Shown here in pieces: positions 43,371-53,710 of a stretch of 64,000 bases of DNA (positions are counted from its first letter, which is position 1; each line of letters opens with the position of its first letter). The notes under the pieces were generated by a model. That model had not been told where the DNA came from. It made no database searches and saw nothing but the letters and a program-made list of their open reading frames with translations. Source of the stretch: Labrys miyagiensis (GTDB taxonomy: Bacteria > Pseudomonadota > Alphaproteobacteria > Rhizobiales > Labraceae); assembly GCF_030160835.1 (NCBI RefSeq), contig NZ_BSPC01000007.1, positions 1 through 64,000 of the forward strand, in the 5' to 3' direction. The translations under genes were made by a program, and so were the position numbers.

Positions 43371-44081
43371 ATGACCCGTTTCGCTTTTCTGATCGAGCCT
43401 CCCTTCTGCGACCGCATGTCCGACGGCACCGTCACGGGCTGCGACGTCGAGTTGGCGCGGACGGTCCTTGCTTTGGCCGGCGCCGAGGATTTCCAGCCCG
43501 CCGAGACCGAATTCGCGCAGCTCCTGCCGGGCCTCGTCGATGGCCGCTGGCGGATGACGACAGGCTTGTTCGCCACTGCGGAGCGCCGCAGGCTTGCCGC
43601 CTTCAGCCGGCCGATCTGGGCGCTGCCGGACGGGCTGCTGGTGCGCAAGGGCAATCCCCTGCGGCTGACGGGCTACCGCTCCCTCGCCCGCACGCCCGGA
43701 TCTATCCTCGCCGTGGTCCGCGACCAGATCCAGCACCGCTCCGCCGTGGCGCTCGGCGTCCCCCAAGATCGCATCCAGGTCTTCGAGACCTACGCCAGCG
43801 CCGCCAGCGCCATCCTGAACGGCCGAGCCCAGGCCTATGCGAGCGTGGCACGGGCGCATGGCGGCTTCATCGATGGGGCGGGAGCACTGGATCTCGAGGT
43901 GGTGACTATCGGCGCGGCTGAAAAGGAGCCAGCCTTCGGCGCCTTCGCCTTCAACCTGGACGACGATGCCTTCAGGCAGGCGGTCGACGAGGCGCTTGGG
44001 GCTTACCTCGGCTCCCTGCAACATCGTGCGATGATGAAAGGATACGGCTTCAGCGATGCCGACATCGATCTCGTCGCGTGA
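43371..44081 (+). CDS. Solute-binding-protein family 3 protein without signal peptide
   Basis: 236 residues. It has the periplasmic-binding fold of amino-acid ABC transporters (FAFLIEPPFCDR, VTGCDVELARTVLALAG, LLPGLVDGRWRMTTGLFATAERRRLAAFSRPI, AYASVARAHGGFI). It begins MTRFAFLIEPP, already the first strand, so no signal peptide exists. It is therefore probably cytosolic and may be a ligand sensor rather than a transporter part. It starts 39 bases after the VWA-TIR gene on the same strand, so co-transcription is possible. No permease or ATPase is nearby. Confidence 0.8.
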   Translation: MTRFAFLIEPPFCDRMSDGTVTGCDVELARTVLALAGAEDFQPAETEFAQLLPGLVDGRWRMTTGLFATAERRRLAAFSRPIWALPDGLLVRKGNPLRLTGYRSLARTPGSILAVVRDQIQHRSAVALGVPQDRIQVFETYASAASAILNGRAQAYASVARAHGGFIDGAGALDLEVVTIGAAEKEPAFGAFAFNLDDDAFRQAVDEALGAYLGSLQHRAMMKGYGFSDADIDLVA

Positions 44082-44160
44082 CGAAGCCGCAGAAATGCCG
44101 ACCCTTTTTTGCGAGATGCCGACGTCGTATATCTGGCCATCCACGGGCGGAGCAGCTTTC

Positions 44161-45108
44161 ATGACCGACCACTCAAAGCCTCGGCGGCGGGCGATTGTTG
44201 ATGCGCATCTGCATCTTTATGACAGCCATGCCAATGCCTTTGCCATCTTCGAACAGAGGCAACCCGGCCTTGAGGCCCTGGTCGGCGACTATGCGGCCCT
44301 GCCCAGGACCTATCTCCTCGACGCCTATCTTCGCGACAGCGCTTCGAGGGATGTCGAAGGCATCGTCTGGCATGAATTCATCTCCCGGGATGCCGACCGG
44401 GAAATGGCATGGGGCCAACAACTCGCGTCTGCGTCGCAGCTTCCCATGGCCCTGGTCGGCCTTGTCGACTTCCTCGACCCAGGCCTGATGGAACGGCTGG
44501 AGTTCTATGGTTCCCTACCGGCTGTTACAGGCGTTCGGCAGCATCTGGGCTGGGACGAGAACAATCCGCTCCGATGTTTTGCCACGCGCCCCGACTTCCT
44601 TTCGGACGGCAAGTGGCGGGAAGGATTGAAGCGGTTGCGCCATGGAAGGCTGCGCTGCGGCTTGGAGGTCTTCTCCCCGCAATTGCCCGATTTGCTCGAC
44701 GTCGTCAGGCAGTTTCCGGACATCGGCTTCACGGTCGCCGTCATGGGCTGGCCGACCGACCTCTCGGCCGAGGGCTACAGGCGCTGGCGGTCCGATCTCA
44801 CGGCCATCGCCCGATGCCACAACACCGTGGTGAGCATCTCGGCGGTGGAGTGCATCTTCGGAATGTCCTGGCGGCCGGAGCAAGTGAAGCCCTGGGTGCT
44901 GTCCATGGTGGAGGCATTCGGGCCCGGGCGAGCCATGTTCGGCAGCCATCTGCCTATCACCGGGCTTTCACACGGCTTCGGCCCGCTCTACGACGGTTAC
45001 GAAGCCATTCTGGCCGGATTTTCGGAAGACGAGAAAAACCAGGTCTTCCGGCGGACAGCCATGCAATGGTTCGGCGTGCCGAAGCGAGAGCTGCTGTCCG
45101 AGGCCTGA
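44161..45108 (+). CDS. Amidohydrolase 2 family metal-dependent hydrolase
   Basis: 315 residues. IVDAHLHLYD gives the N-terminal HxH metal ligands; GVRQHLGWDENN and VAVMGWP provide later barrel strands, and FGSHLPI stands where the conserved Asp region of TIM-barrel lactonases and decarboxylases lies. The family cleaves lactones or decarboxylates small acids; the substrate is unknown. It follows the SBP-like gene by 79 bases on the same strand. AT position is unremarkable; start MTDHSK at 44161. Confidence 0.82.
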   Translation: MTDHSKPRRRAIVDAHLHLYDSHANAFAIFEQRQPGLEALVGDYAALPRTYLLDAYLRDSASRDVEGIVWHEFISRDADREMAWGQQLASASQLPMALVGLVDFLDPGLMERLEFYGSLPAVTGVRQHLGWDENNPLRCFATRPDFLSDGKWREGLKRLRHGRLRCGLEVFSPQLPDLLDVVRQFPDIGFTVAVMGWPTDLSAEGYRRWRSDLTAIARCHNTVVSISAVECIFGMSWRPEQVKPWVLSMVEAFGPGRAMFGSHLPITGLSHGFGPLYDGYEAILAGFSEDEKNQVFRRTAMQWFGVPKRELLSEA

Positions 45109-45306
45109 ACTCGCCCTCGCCGCGGCGGCTGGGGCGGATTTGCACCTTGCCAATGGCGGCCTTTGGGATCAATCTTGCTGGGATGAGCCGCGCGCCCGGC
45201 AAATGTCGGGCACAAGCAATCGGCCATATGACGGTCCATGCGGGGCAGTGCCGCCCCTTGTTCTTACCGTCGCCCCGCCATCCGCCGGGGCCTTTGGAAA
45301 TCGATC

Positions 45307-46227
45307 ATGGACGACCGACAGCAATGGACATACGACGCGATTCTGGCCCGCTGCAAGGACCTGATCCCGCCTCTCGACCTCCACAAGCACATCAAGCACG
45401 GCACGCTGGTGGTGTCCCACAGCACGCTGGACGGCATCGACTTCTGGGCGAACGATCCCGCCGATTTCGAGGCCGAGCTGAGCGGGCGGGCGAAACGTCC
45501 CGACGCCGGTGAATTGCCCAAGCCCGGCGAGTGCGGCACCTCCTTCGACGCCACGCGCACGCCCCGTTCAGCCAACGCCTCGATGATCGGCATGAGGGAC
45601 GATCCCACCAACTGGGCCCTGGAGGCCTCGTTGGGCGCGACCGAGGGCGTGGGCTTCCGCGAGCAGTGGCGGCCCCCGCCGCAGCCCCGGCCAGCGCTGC
45701 TGCCGCAGACCCAATATGGCAGCAAGCGCATCTCGCTGGGCTTCGGCGAGACCGGCAAAAGGCTGACCTTCACCGCCCTTCACGCCTCCGTTTCCAAGAG
45801 GAAGTGCAACGTCCACATCGACGAGCGCGGCTTCGTGGTGAACGCACCCGATGGCGCCATCGTCACGCCCACCTTCTGGGGGCATCTGGCGAACGAACTG
45901 CTGCTCAAGACCAAGTTCCGCGACTGGCTCAACCGCAAGATCGGCGACAATGTCATCGGAGCGCTCGTCGTGGAAGTGGTCAACCACCTGTCGCTGCGAT
46001 TTCCCGACGCCGAGAACGGCTTCGCCGGCCTGGAAGGCAAGGTGAACCGCATCAAGGGCATCAATGACGTCGAGGATATCGGCAAGACGTTCCTGCCCAT
46101 CGGCCTGACGGCTGACCTGTGGCACTTCAAGAACTCGACCGTGCAGGCCAACTACTACTGGCACGACGGCCAGCAGACGCTGACGCTGAGCTGGGGCGGC
46201 ACGTTCGATAAATTCGGGTCGAAGTAG
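45307..46227 (+). CDS. Hypothetical protein, no recognised family
   Basis: 306 residues, probably cytosolic. The N-terminal part (YDAILARCKDLIPPLDLHKHIKHGTLVVS ... LDGIDFWANDPADFEAEL) looks globular, then a Pro/Arg-rich section to ~145. The C-terminal half is globular again (FWGHLANELLLKTKFRDWLNRKIGDNVIGALVVEVVNHL and YYWHDGQQTLTLSWGG). No catalytic motif stands out. The start MDDRQQW was chosen at 45307; the open frame reaches 45238. It closes the same-strand series that begins with the VWA-TIR gene, 198 bases after the amidohydrolase. Confidence 0.6.
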   Translation: MDDRQQWTYDAILARCKDLIPPLDLHKHIKHGTLVVSHSTLDGIDFWANDPADFEAELSGRAKRPDAGELPKPGECGTSFDATRTPRSANASMIGMRDDPTNWALEASLGATEGVGFREQWRPPPQPRPALLPQTQYGSKRISLGFGETGKRLTFTALHASVSKRKCNVHIDERGFVVNAPDGAIVTPTFWGHLANELLLKTKFRDWLNRKIGDNVIGALVVEVVNHLSLRFPDAENGFAGLEGKVNRIKGINDVEDIGKTFLPIGLTADLWHFKNSTVQANYYWHDGQQTLTLSWGGTFDKFGSK

Positions 46228-46315
46228 CACTGTCGATCGGGCGCTTTGACCAACCCAGAATGCGCAGCCATCCCCAGCGATTCACTGATTCTGTATTGGA
46301 GTGAATACGCTCCAC

Positions 46316-46436
46316 GGTTGGGCGAGATGAGGCATCTCGAAACAAGGCGCGCCGTTTGCGCCCCCTCGCCCCGTTTACGGGGAGAGGGGGCTTCGACGGC
46401 GAGCCTTCTTTTCAAACGCCTCATCTCGCCCAACCG
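46316..46436. repeat. F3 element, compact copy
   Basis: GGTTGGGCGAGATGAGGCAT ... AAGGCGCGC ... CCCCTCGCCCCGTTTACGGG ... CTTCGACGGCGAGCCTT ... GCCTCATCTCGCCCAACC. One arm pair folds directly into a hairpin without the large centre. It lies between the orphan gene and the convergent small membrane gene. Confidence 0.75.
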
Positions 46437-46500
46437 CTTTCTTGCACCCCATTTTGTGCCGATCAGTCAACAATTTGAGGCGTTGTAGAAGGACGACCGA

Positions 46501-46764
46501 TCAGCGCACGCCACGGATCAGCCTCAGCCATGGCGCCAGGTGGAAGGCGCTCATCAGGAGATACATCATCGCCATGCCGCTCAGCGGCGATGCAGGGCTT
46601 GCCGAGCAGGGCATGCTCATCGACTCTCCGCCCAGCACCGTGGTGAGCACGGCCATCAGCGCGAAAGTCGGCGATGCCGCCAGGGCCAGCCAGTCCGCCG
46701 CGCCGAAGGCGGCGGGGTTCCGGCGGATGGCGCCGCCGGGCCCGCTGGAACATGCCTCGCTCAT
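46501..46764 (-). CDS. Small membrane protein coupled to DUF899
   Basis: 87 residues. Two hydrophobic helices (WLALAASPTFALMAVLTTVLG and MAMMYLLMSAFHLAPWL) with an NPAAFGAADW loop before them. Its ATG overlaps the DUF899 stop by four bases (ATGA), so it is translated with that gene. It resembles small membrane partners found next to DUF899/thioredoxin-like genes; function unknown. Confidence 0.65.
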   Translation of the reverse strand: MSEACSSGPGGAIRRNPAAFGAADWLALAASPTFALMAVLTTVLGGESMSMPCSASPASPLSGMAMMYLLMSAFHLAPWLRLIRGVR

Positions 46765-47555
46765 GGCTTGGTGCCCGCCTGCTGCTCCCGGAAAGCCGCC
46801 TCGCCGACGTCCGAGACCTTGACCCACTCCTTGTCCGGCGCGGCTTCCGGAACATAGCTGTCGTGCCAGTTCCACCATTTGTAGGTCGGGGTCTGCGGGT
46901 AGCCTTCGGGCGAGTTCTCCCAGACCTCCTGCCGGCCCAGCGGCGTAATGTCGAGATAGTTCCAGGTGCCGCCCATCTGCTCATCGCCGCGATTGTTGAT
47001 GTAGTAGGTGCGGAACACGCGACCGCCGTCGCGGATGAACACATTCGTGCCGTGCCATTCGTCCACGCCGAAGTCTTTGTCGAAGCCATCCGTGATCGTG
47101 TACCACGGCATCGTCCAGCCCATCCGCGCCTTGAGGTCCGCAATCTTGTCCTGCGGGGCCCGCGAGACGAAGACGAGGGTGGTGTCGCGGGCGTTGAGAT
47201 GGGCGACGTGTGCGACCTGGTCCGCCACCATCGAGCAACCGCGGCAGGCACGCTCGGGCCAGCCGAACACGCCGGGCTCGTAGAAGGCGCGGTAGACGAT
47301 CAACTGGCGCCGCCCCTCGAACAGATCGGTAAAGCTCGCCTTGCCCTGCGGCCCGTCGAACACATAGTCCTTCTCGACCGCCAGCCACGGCATCCGCCGC
47401 CGCTCGGCCGCCAGGGCGTCGCGAGCCCGGGTCTGCTGCTTCTCCTTCACCAGCAGGCGCTGGCGAGCGGCTTCCCAGGCCTGCGGCGATACGACGGGTG
47501 GCGTCTTCATGGCGGATAGACCGCCTTCCTGTCCGTTCTGCTGTACTGTCGTCAT
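46761..47555 (-). CDS. DUF899 thioredoxin-like protein
   Basis: 264 residues. DUF899 hallmarks: WEAARQRLLVKEKQQTRARDALAAERRRMPW, a YVFDGPQGKASFTDLFEGRRQLIVYRAFYEPG core, CRGCSMVADQVAHVAHLNARDTTLVFVSRAP (a CxxC in the thioredoxin-like site), and WNYLDITPLGRQEVWE. Members are thought to be peroxiredoxin- or thioredoxin-related, with no confirmed reaction. First of a two-gene minus-strand unit. Confidence 0.9.
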   Translation of the reverse strand: MTTVQQNGQEGGLSAMKTPPVVSPQAWEAARQRLLVKEKQQTRARDALAAERRRMPWLAVEKDYVFDGPQGKASFTDLFEGRRQLIVYRAFYEPGVFGWPERACRGCSMVADQVAHVAHLNARDTTLVFVSRAPQDKIADLKARMGWTMPWYTITDGFDKDFGVDEWHGTNVFIRDGGRVFRTYYINNRGDEQMGGTWNYLDITPLGRQEVWENSPEGYPQTPTYKWWNWHDSYVPEAAPDKEWVKVSDVGEAAFREQQAGTKP

Positions 47556-47810
47556 GGCTTTGTAACCTCCGAATTCCTGGCGGGCCCTCGCACCCCAATG
47601 CCGGAGGGCGAGCCCACGCGCTGCTGGTCAGCGGTTGTTGACCGTGAGGCGAGTGTGTCACCGGGCCGCGAAGGGCGGGAGTTACAAGTGTGACGGGATT
47701 TGCGGGGACGCTGATCGCGGCCGCGGGGCGTAGGGGGCGATTAATATGCGCCGTGATCTCCGAGGGGCGCCGGCCTTGAATGACCGGCGCCTCCACTCGG
47801 ACGAGCGCCG

Positions 47811-48560
47811 TCAGACGTTGCTGACGCCGCCGTCGACGACCATGTCGGAGCCCGTCATGAACGAGCTCTCGTCCGAGGCGAGGAAGAGGGCGGCGTTGGC
47901 GAGCTCCTCGGGACGCCCGAGCCTCAGCATGGGCGTGTAGGTGGCGTACATCTTGCGAAGTGCGGCAGCCTCCTCGGGCGTCGTCGCCTGCGCGTCCATG
48001 ATCGGCGTGTCGACGGGCCCCGGGCTCAGGAGGTTCGCGCGGATGCCGCTGTCCTTGAATTCGGCCGCCCAGGTCCGGACGTATGAACGCACCGCCGCCT
48101 TGGTGGCAGCATAGGTCGAGTGGTTCGCCAGGCCCATATAGTGCATGGCCGAGGACACCAGGATGATCGATCCTCCGCGACCCATCATCGGCAGCATCTT
48201 CTGCACGAGGAACAGCGGCCCCTTGGCCATCAGGTTGAACGTGCGGTCGTAGTGCTCCTCCGTGATGTCGCGCAGCGGCACCTGTTCGGTGAAGCCGGCG
48301 TTGGACACGACCACGTCCACCCTGCCCTTGGTACTGCGGACGGCGTCGGCGACGCGGTCGAGATCCTCGAGCCTGGACGCGTCCGCCCGGATGGCGGTGA
48401 CGTTGGCGCCGATGACCTGCGCCGCCTCGTCGAGCGTATCCTGGCGCCGGCCGAAGATGAAGACATGCGCGCCCTCCGTCACGAAACGCTGGGCAATGGC
48501 GAGCCCGATGCCGCTGGTGCCGCCGCTGATCACGGCAATTTTGCCTGTCAATCCAGACAT
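47811..48560 (-). CDS. SDR family oxidoreductase
   Basis: 249 residues. Complete classical SDR: GGTSGIGLAIAQRF, SNAGFTEQVP, LVSSAMHY with catalytic Ser, YAATK with Tyr/Lys, SPGPVDTPIM, and FMTGSDMVVDGGVSNV. The substrate is unknown. Divergent from a LysR gene across 121 bases; the two are a typical regulator-target pair. Start at MSGLTGKIAV. Confidence 0.92.
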   Translation of the reverse strand: MSGLTGKIAVISGGTSGIGLAIAQRFVTEGAHVFIFGRRQDTLDEAAQVIGANVTAIRADASRLEDLDRVADAVRSTKGRVDVVVSNAGFTEQVPLRDITEEHYDRTFNLMAKGPLFLVQKMLPMMGRGGSIILVSSAMHYMGLANHSTYAATKAAVRSYVRTWAAEFKDSGIRANLLSPGPVDTPIMDAQATTPEEAAALRKMYATYTPMLRLGRPEELANAALFLASDESSFMTGSDMVVDGGVSNV

Positions 48561-48659
48561 GGTGCTTCCCTTCAATTTGCGGTCCCGGCTCATCCCGGGG
48601 CTGAGGGTTCTTAGCTAGGTCATGTCAAATCCAAAGATAATGATATAAAACTCCATAAG

Positions 48660-48673
48660 ATTAATTCTAATAG
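48660..48673. promoter_or_regulatory. ATTAATTCTAATAG box at the LysR/SDR divergent promoter
   Basis: The 14-mer lies 8 bases before the LysR ATG within an AT-rich patch. The identical 14-mer occurs at 57115-57128, upstream of the purple acid phosphatase gene. It may be a regulator site; see findings. Confidence 0.35.
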
Positions 48674-48681
48674 AGAATAAG

Positions 48682-49572
48682 ATGGATCGATTTCACGAAT
48701 TGAATGCCTTTATCGCCGTCGTTGAAGCAGGCGGTTTTTCCGCGGCGGCACGGAGAACCGGCGAGTCGCAGCCGGCCGTCAGCAAGGCCATCGGCGCGCT
48801 GGAAAAACGCCTCGGCGTGGCGCTCTTCAACCGCAGCACGCGCAGCGTGACCCTGACCGATCAGGGACAGCGATATTATGAGCGGACGAAACCGCTCGTC
48901 GACGAGATGGACGAGGCCGACAGCGAACTGACAAGCAGCAGACTCGATGCCTCGGGCCTGATCAGGATCGCTGCCGCCGCCACCTTCGGCCGCCTGCATA
49001 TCCTGCCGCTGATCCCGGAACTGCTGTCAGCCAATCCCGGCCTCCAGGTCGATCTCGTGCTCTCGGATTTCGTGCGGGACATGGTGGAAGACCGGATCGA
49101 TCTGGCGATACGCGTGGGGCCCGTCGACTTGCCGGACGCGGTCGTCCGGCGCGTGGCCGCGACGCCGCTCGTCTGCGTCGGTTCCCGCCACTACTTCGAG
49201 CAGCACGGGATGCCCAGGAACCCCGCCGAGCTCGTCGATCACAACTGCCTCGTCTATGGCGGTCTGGTGGAGTCGGCGAATTGGCCCTTTGTGGGACCGG
49301 AGGGCCGTTTCAGTGTGTCCGTTCGTGGAAATCTTTCATCCAACAGCGTCGAAACCATCCGGGCGGGTGTTCTGGCCGGCGTTGGCATCGGCCTGTTTGC
49401 CAAGGTCTCGCTTGCCGATGACCTTGGGCATCCGGACGTGATCACGATCCTCGACGAGTTCATAAGCGATGTCCGGGACGTAAGCCTCGTCTGGCCGAAA
49501 CGCCGCTTCATCCCCGCCCGCGTGCGCCGCGCGACCGACTTCTTCGCGAAGGCGATACCGCAGCGATTGTAG
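48682..49572 (+). CDS. LysR-family transcriptional regulator
   Basis: 296 residues. HTH: LNAFIAVVEAGGFSAAARRTGESQPAVSKAIGALEKRLGVALFNRSTRSVTLTDQG. The effector domain begins LIRIAAAATFGRLHILPLIPELL. The pattern fits the CrgA/DsdC-like large LysR clade. Divergent from the SDR at 47811-48560, the probable regulated gene. Confidence 0.92.
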   Translation: MDRFHELNAFIAVVEAGGFSAAARRTGESQPAVSKAIGALEKRLGVALFNRSTRSVTLTDQGQRYYERTKPLVDEMDEADSELTSSRLDASGLIRIAAAATFGRLHILPLIPELLSANPGLQVDLVLSDFVRDMVEDRIDLAIRVGPVDLPDAVVRRVAATPLVCVGSRHYFEQHGMPRNPAELVDHNCLVYGGLVESANWPFVGPEGRFSVSVRGNLSSNSVETIRAGVLAGVGIGLFAKVSLADDLGHPDVITILDEFISDVRDVSLVWPKRRFIPARVRRATDFFAKAIPQRL

Positions 49573-49612
49573 GGATCGGTCTTGTCGCAAAACGCTTTGG
49601 GGTCCACGACAA

Positions 49613-50008
49613 TCAGTGCTGCCAAGGCTTGTAGACGAATTCCAGCGTGTAGCCGTCAGGATCGGTTACTTGCCCGGCGTAATAGCGGGGATCGTAGTAG
49701 GCCTGCGGTCCCGGCGTGATCTTGTTGGCAGCGCCGGCCTGCAAGGCAGCTTCATGGGCGCTCCGCACCTCGGCTTCGGAATGGGCGATAAAGCCCACAT
49801 GGACAGCGCCGGGAGCGGGCGTGCCATGCCTGAGCCAGAATGGTATCCGCCCATCCGCGCCAAAGCCCTTCAGGTCGGGATGCCCCGCTGGCCCGTCCTT
49901 GCCGTCGTAATCGTAGCGAACCGTCATGCCGATATGCGGAAGCACGGCCTCATAGAAGGCGATCGAGCGCTCGATGTCGCTCACCGTCAGAAACATATGG
50001 TCCAGCAT
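49613..50008 (-). CDS. VOC-family (glyoxalase/bleomycin resistance-like) protein
   Basis: 131 residues. Two beta-alpha-beta-beta-beta units: LDHMFLTVSDIERSIAFYEAVLPHIGM and AVHVGFIAHSEAEVRSAHEAALQAGA, ending VTDPDGYTLEFVYKPW. His (H4) and the late Glu (TLEFV) fit VOC metal-ligand positions. Typical of lactoylglutathione-lyase-like proteins with unknown substrate. Same strand as the LysR gene upstream, which lies 111 bases away. Confidence 0.85.
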   Translation of the reverse strand: MLDHMFLTVSDIERSIAFYEAVLPHIGMTVRYDYDGKDGPAGHPDLKGFGADGRIPFWLRHGTPAPGAVHVGFIAHSEAEVRSAHEAALQAGAANKITPGPQAYYDPRYYAGQVTDPDGYTLEFVYKPWQH

Positions 50009-50119
50009 GGGTGCTCCCTTTTGCGGTATCCTATCCTACTGACCGGCGAGTATTGGCAGCCGAAAACCACTAGGGATGCGATTCTAGCCCGCACCGCACA
50101 CCGCAGGAATCCCCCAAGC

Positions 50120-51055
50120 TCAGTTTTCACGCGGTCTGCGGGCGTTTCGCGACAAATTTGCAGAACCTCGATAGCGCAGCGCCTCGACCAGTAGCGCAAA
50201 AGCCTGTGTCGGCTGGCGGCGGCTCGGGTAGTAGAGATGGTAGCCTGAGAAGGGCGCGCACCAGTCGCCGAGCACGCGAACCAGGCGACCGCTTTTGAGA
50301 TCGCCGCTCACCTGTTCTTCTGTCAGGTAAGCGAGGCCTAGGCCTGCCCGCGCAGCGTCGAGAATGAGCCCGGCCGTTCCAAAAACGAGCTGGCCTTCGA
50401 CTCGCACATTCAGCTCGCGCCCAGATTTTTCGAATTCCCAGCTGTAGAGCCCGCCATGGGTTGGCAGGCGCAGATTGATGCAGTCATGCTCTGTCAGGTC
50501 CTGCGGCGTTATCGGCGGCTTGCGTTCGGTGAAATATGAGGGGGCGCCGACCACAGCCATGCGTGCATCCGGCGCAATGCGGACCGAAATCATGCCGCTC
50601 GCGACCATCTCACCGAACCGCACACCGGCATCGAACCGCTCAGCCACAATGTCCGTCAGCCCGACATCGGTAATGATTTCAACTTTGATATCGGGGTACT
50701 TCGGCAGGAAGCCTTCCAATGCCGGAAGGAGAACCGAAGCTGCGGCGTTTTCGCTCGCGGTCAAGCGGATCGTGCCTGCCGGCTTGTCACGCAACGCCAT
50801 CACCGCTTCCAGCTCGGCATCAACTTCCGCAAAACGCGGGCCGACCGCACGCAGCAGGCGTTCGCCGGCCTCCGTCGCCGACACACGGCGCGTCGTTCTC
50901 GCCAGGAGCCGCACCCCGAGCCGCGCTTCGAGGCCGCGCATGGTCTGGCTCAATGCGGACTGTGACACGCCAAGCTGCGCCGCCGCGCGTGTGAAGCTTT
51001 GCTCCCGGGCCACCACGAGAAAGGCGACCAGATCGGCAGCCGTTTCCTTCCGCAT
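50120..51055 (-). CDS. LysR-family transcriptional regulator
   Basis: 311 residues. [59 protein letters not shown], then the effector domain [34 protein letters not shown]. Divergent from the five-gene redox cluster at 51178-53632; the 122-base gap holds the shared promoter. It probably activates that cluster. Confidence 0.93.
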   Translation of the reverse strand: MRKETAADLVAFLVVAREQSFTRAAAQLGVSQSALSQTMRGLEARLGVRLLARTTRRVSATEAGERLLRAVGPRFAEVDAELEAVMALRDKPAGTIRLTASENAAASVLLPALEGFLPKYPDIKVEIITDVGLTDIVAERFDAGVRFGEMVASGMISVRIAPDARMAVVGAPSYFTERKPPITPQDLTEHDCINLRLPTHGGLYSWEFEKSGRELNVRVEGQLVFGTAGLILDAARAGLGLAYLTEEQVSGDLKSGRLVRVLGDWCAPFSGYHLYYPSRRQPTQAFALLVEALRYRGSANLSRNARRPREN

Positions 51056-51177
51056 TAAGAAGTCTCACTAATAAGTTTATGCGGATTATATCCCATTATC
51101 GCGAGCAATGGCGCTTGTTATTTTTGAGAAATACGAGGGCGCGGCGTCGCCCTTCCTTTCTCGACAGGAATTGGGTC

Positions 51178-51573
51178 ATGGAGATCAAACGCAGTGGCGC
51201 GCAGCCGTCCGGCAAAGGTCCCGCCGACTGGTTTACCGGTATAGTGCGCGTCGATCCGCTGTTCAGCCCGCCTGAGCCCGCCCGTGTTTCCGGCGCGCTT
51301 GTGACATTCGAGCCAGGCGCGCGCACGGCCTGGCATACCCACCCGCTCGGGCAGACGCTGATCGTTACGGTCGGCTGCGGACAGGTACAGCGCGAAGGTG
51401 GTCCGATCGAACTCGTTCACCCAGGCGATGTCGTATGGTTTCCGCCCGGCGAAAAGCACTGGCATGGCGCGGGCGCGACCACGGCCATGAGCCATATGGC
51501 AATTCAGGAAAAGCTCGACGGCAAGAACGTCGATTGGATGGAAAAGGTCACCGACGAGCAATATGGCGGCTGA
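51178..51573 (+). CDS. Cupin-domain protein ((R)-mandelonitrile lyase-like)
   Basis: 131 residues: single cupin with [57 protein letters not shown], the HxH...H metal motif intact. It resembles the bacterial hydroxynitrile-lyase/YlbA-like cupins often found beside carboxymuconolactone decarboxylase genes. First gene of the LysR-controlled set. Start [12 protein letters not shown] at 51178. Confidence 0.88.
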   Translation: MEIKRSGAQPSGKGPADWFTGIVRVDPLFSPPEPARVSGALVTFEPGARTAWHTHPLGQTLIVTVGCGQVQREGGPIELVHPGDVVWFPPGEKHWHGAGATTAMSHMAIQEKLDGKNVDWMEKVTDEQYGG

Positions 51574-51639
51574 GGCCCGACCATCCTCGCTTCATTGACA
51601 ATCCTTGCAGCCTCGCCGCTCACTCCAGGAGGTCTGACC

Positions 51640-51966
51640 ATGGCCGACGAACCGACAAACGCACGAAAGAATTTTGGCGATATCGCGCCTCATCTTGCCG
51701 ACATCACCGACAAGGTGCTGTTTGGCGATGTCTGGGAAAATCTAACCTTGTCGCCGCGCGACCGTAGCCTGGTAACGATCACCTGCCTGATCTCACTCTA
51801 CCGCATGAATGAAATGCCCTTCCACCTGATAAGGGCTTTGGAAAACGGTGTTACGCGCGACGAGATCATCGAAACCATCAGCCATCTCGCCTTTTATGCA
51901 GGGTGGCCGCCGGCGATGACCTCGCTCCAGATCGCGCGCAAGGTGTTCGAAGAGACCGGCAGATAA
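51640..51966 (+). CDS. Carboxymuconolactone decarboxylase family protein
   Basis: 108 residues. LTLSPRDRSLVTITCLISLYRMNEMPFHLIRALENGVTRDEIIETISHLAFYAGWPPAM is the CMD fold. The CxxC of AhpD-type members is absent and a Glu/His pair (HL, EIIE) remains. ATG 51640 has AGGAGG upstream. Second gene of the cluster, 66 bases after the cupin. Confidence 0.88.
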   Translation: MADEPTNARKNFGDIAPHLADITDKVLFGDVWENLTLSPRDRSLVTITCLISLYRMNEMPFHLIRALENGVTRDEIIETISHLAFYAGWPPAMTSLQIARKVFEETGR

Positions 51967-52005
51967 GTCGGGTTGTCGCCCTTCACCCTGGATATGAGGA
52001 ACGCG

Positions 52006-52377
52006 ATGCCGTGGCCCGCTGTGGAACTGAGAAAGATCGCTGAGACGGACGACCTTCGTATCGCACCGTTTCGTGAGGACGGGACCACCTACGGTACCCT
52101 CGCGTGGATTTGGTCGGTTGTGGTCGATGATGCCCTCTACGTGCGCGCTTACAATGGACAAGCCTCACATTGGTACCAGGCCGCTGTACGGCAAAAAGCG
52201 GGACGGATTACCGCTGCCGGCATGACGCGGGAAGTTGCCTTTGAGCAAGCCGAAGGCTCGCTCGACGACCGTATCGATGACGCTTACCGGACGAAATATC
52301 GCGGTAGCCGCTACCTCGATCCAATGATCAGCACGCGCGCGCGGACCACCACGATCAGGATTGACCTTCGCGCCTGA
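52006..52377 (+). CDS. DUF2255 family protein
   Basis: 123 residues: [61 protein letters not shown] is the DUF2255 beta-barrel core, flavin- or small-molecule-binding by fold in relatives. ATG 52006 was chosen because GAGG lies six bases before it; other starts are 51973 and 51994. Third gene of the cluster. Confidence 0.8.
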   Translation: MPWPAVELRKIAETDDLRIAPFREDGTTYGTLAWIWSVVVDDALYVRAYNGQASHWYQAAVRQKAGRITAAGMTREVAFEQAEGSLDDRIDDAYRTKYRGSRYLDPMISTRARTTTIRIDLRA

Positions 52378-52388
52378 GAGGAGGAGCC

Positions 52389-53632
<1,244 letters not shown>

Positions 53633-53710
53633 CGGCCCCAGCCAAGGACGAGGCTTTCGCAAACCTCCCTCTTCGTTGCGAAATGATGCATCGCACGCTT
53701 CGCCCAGATC

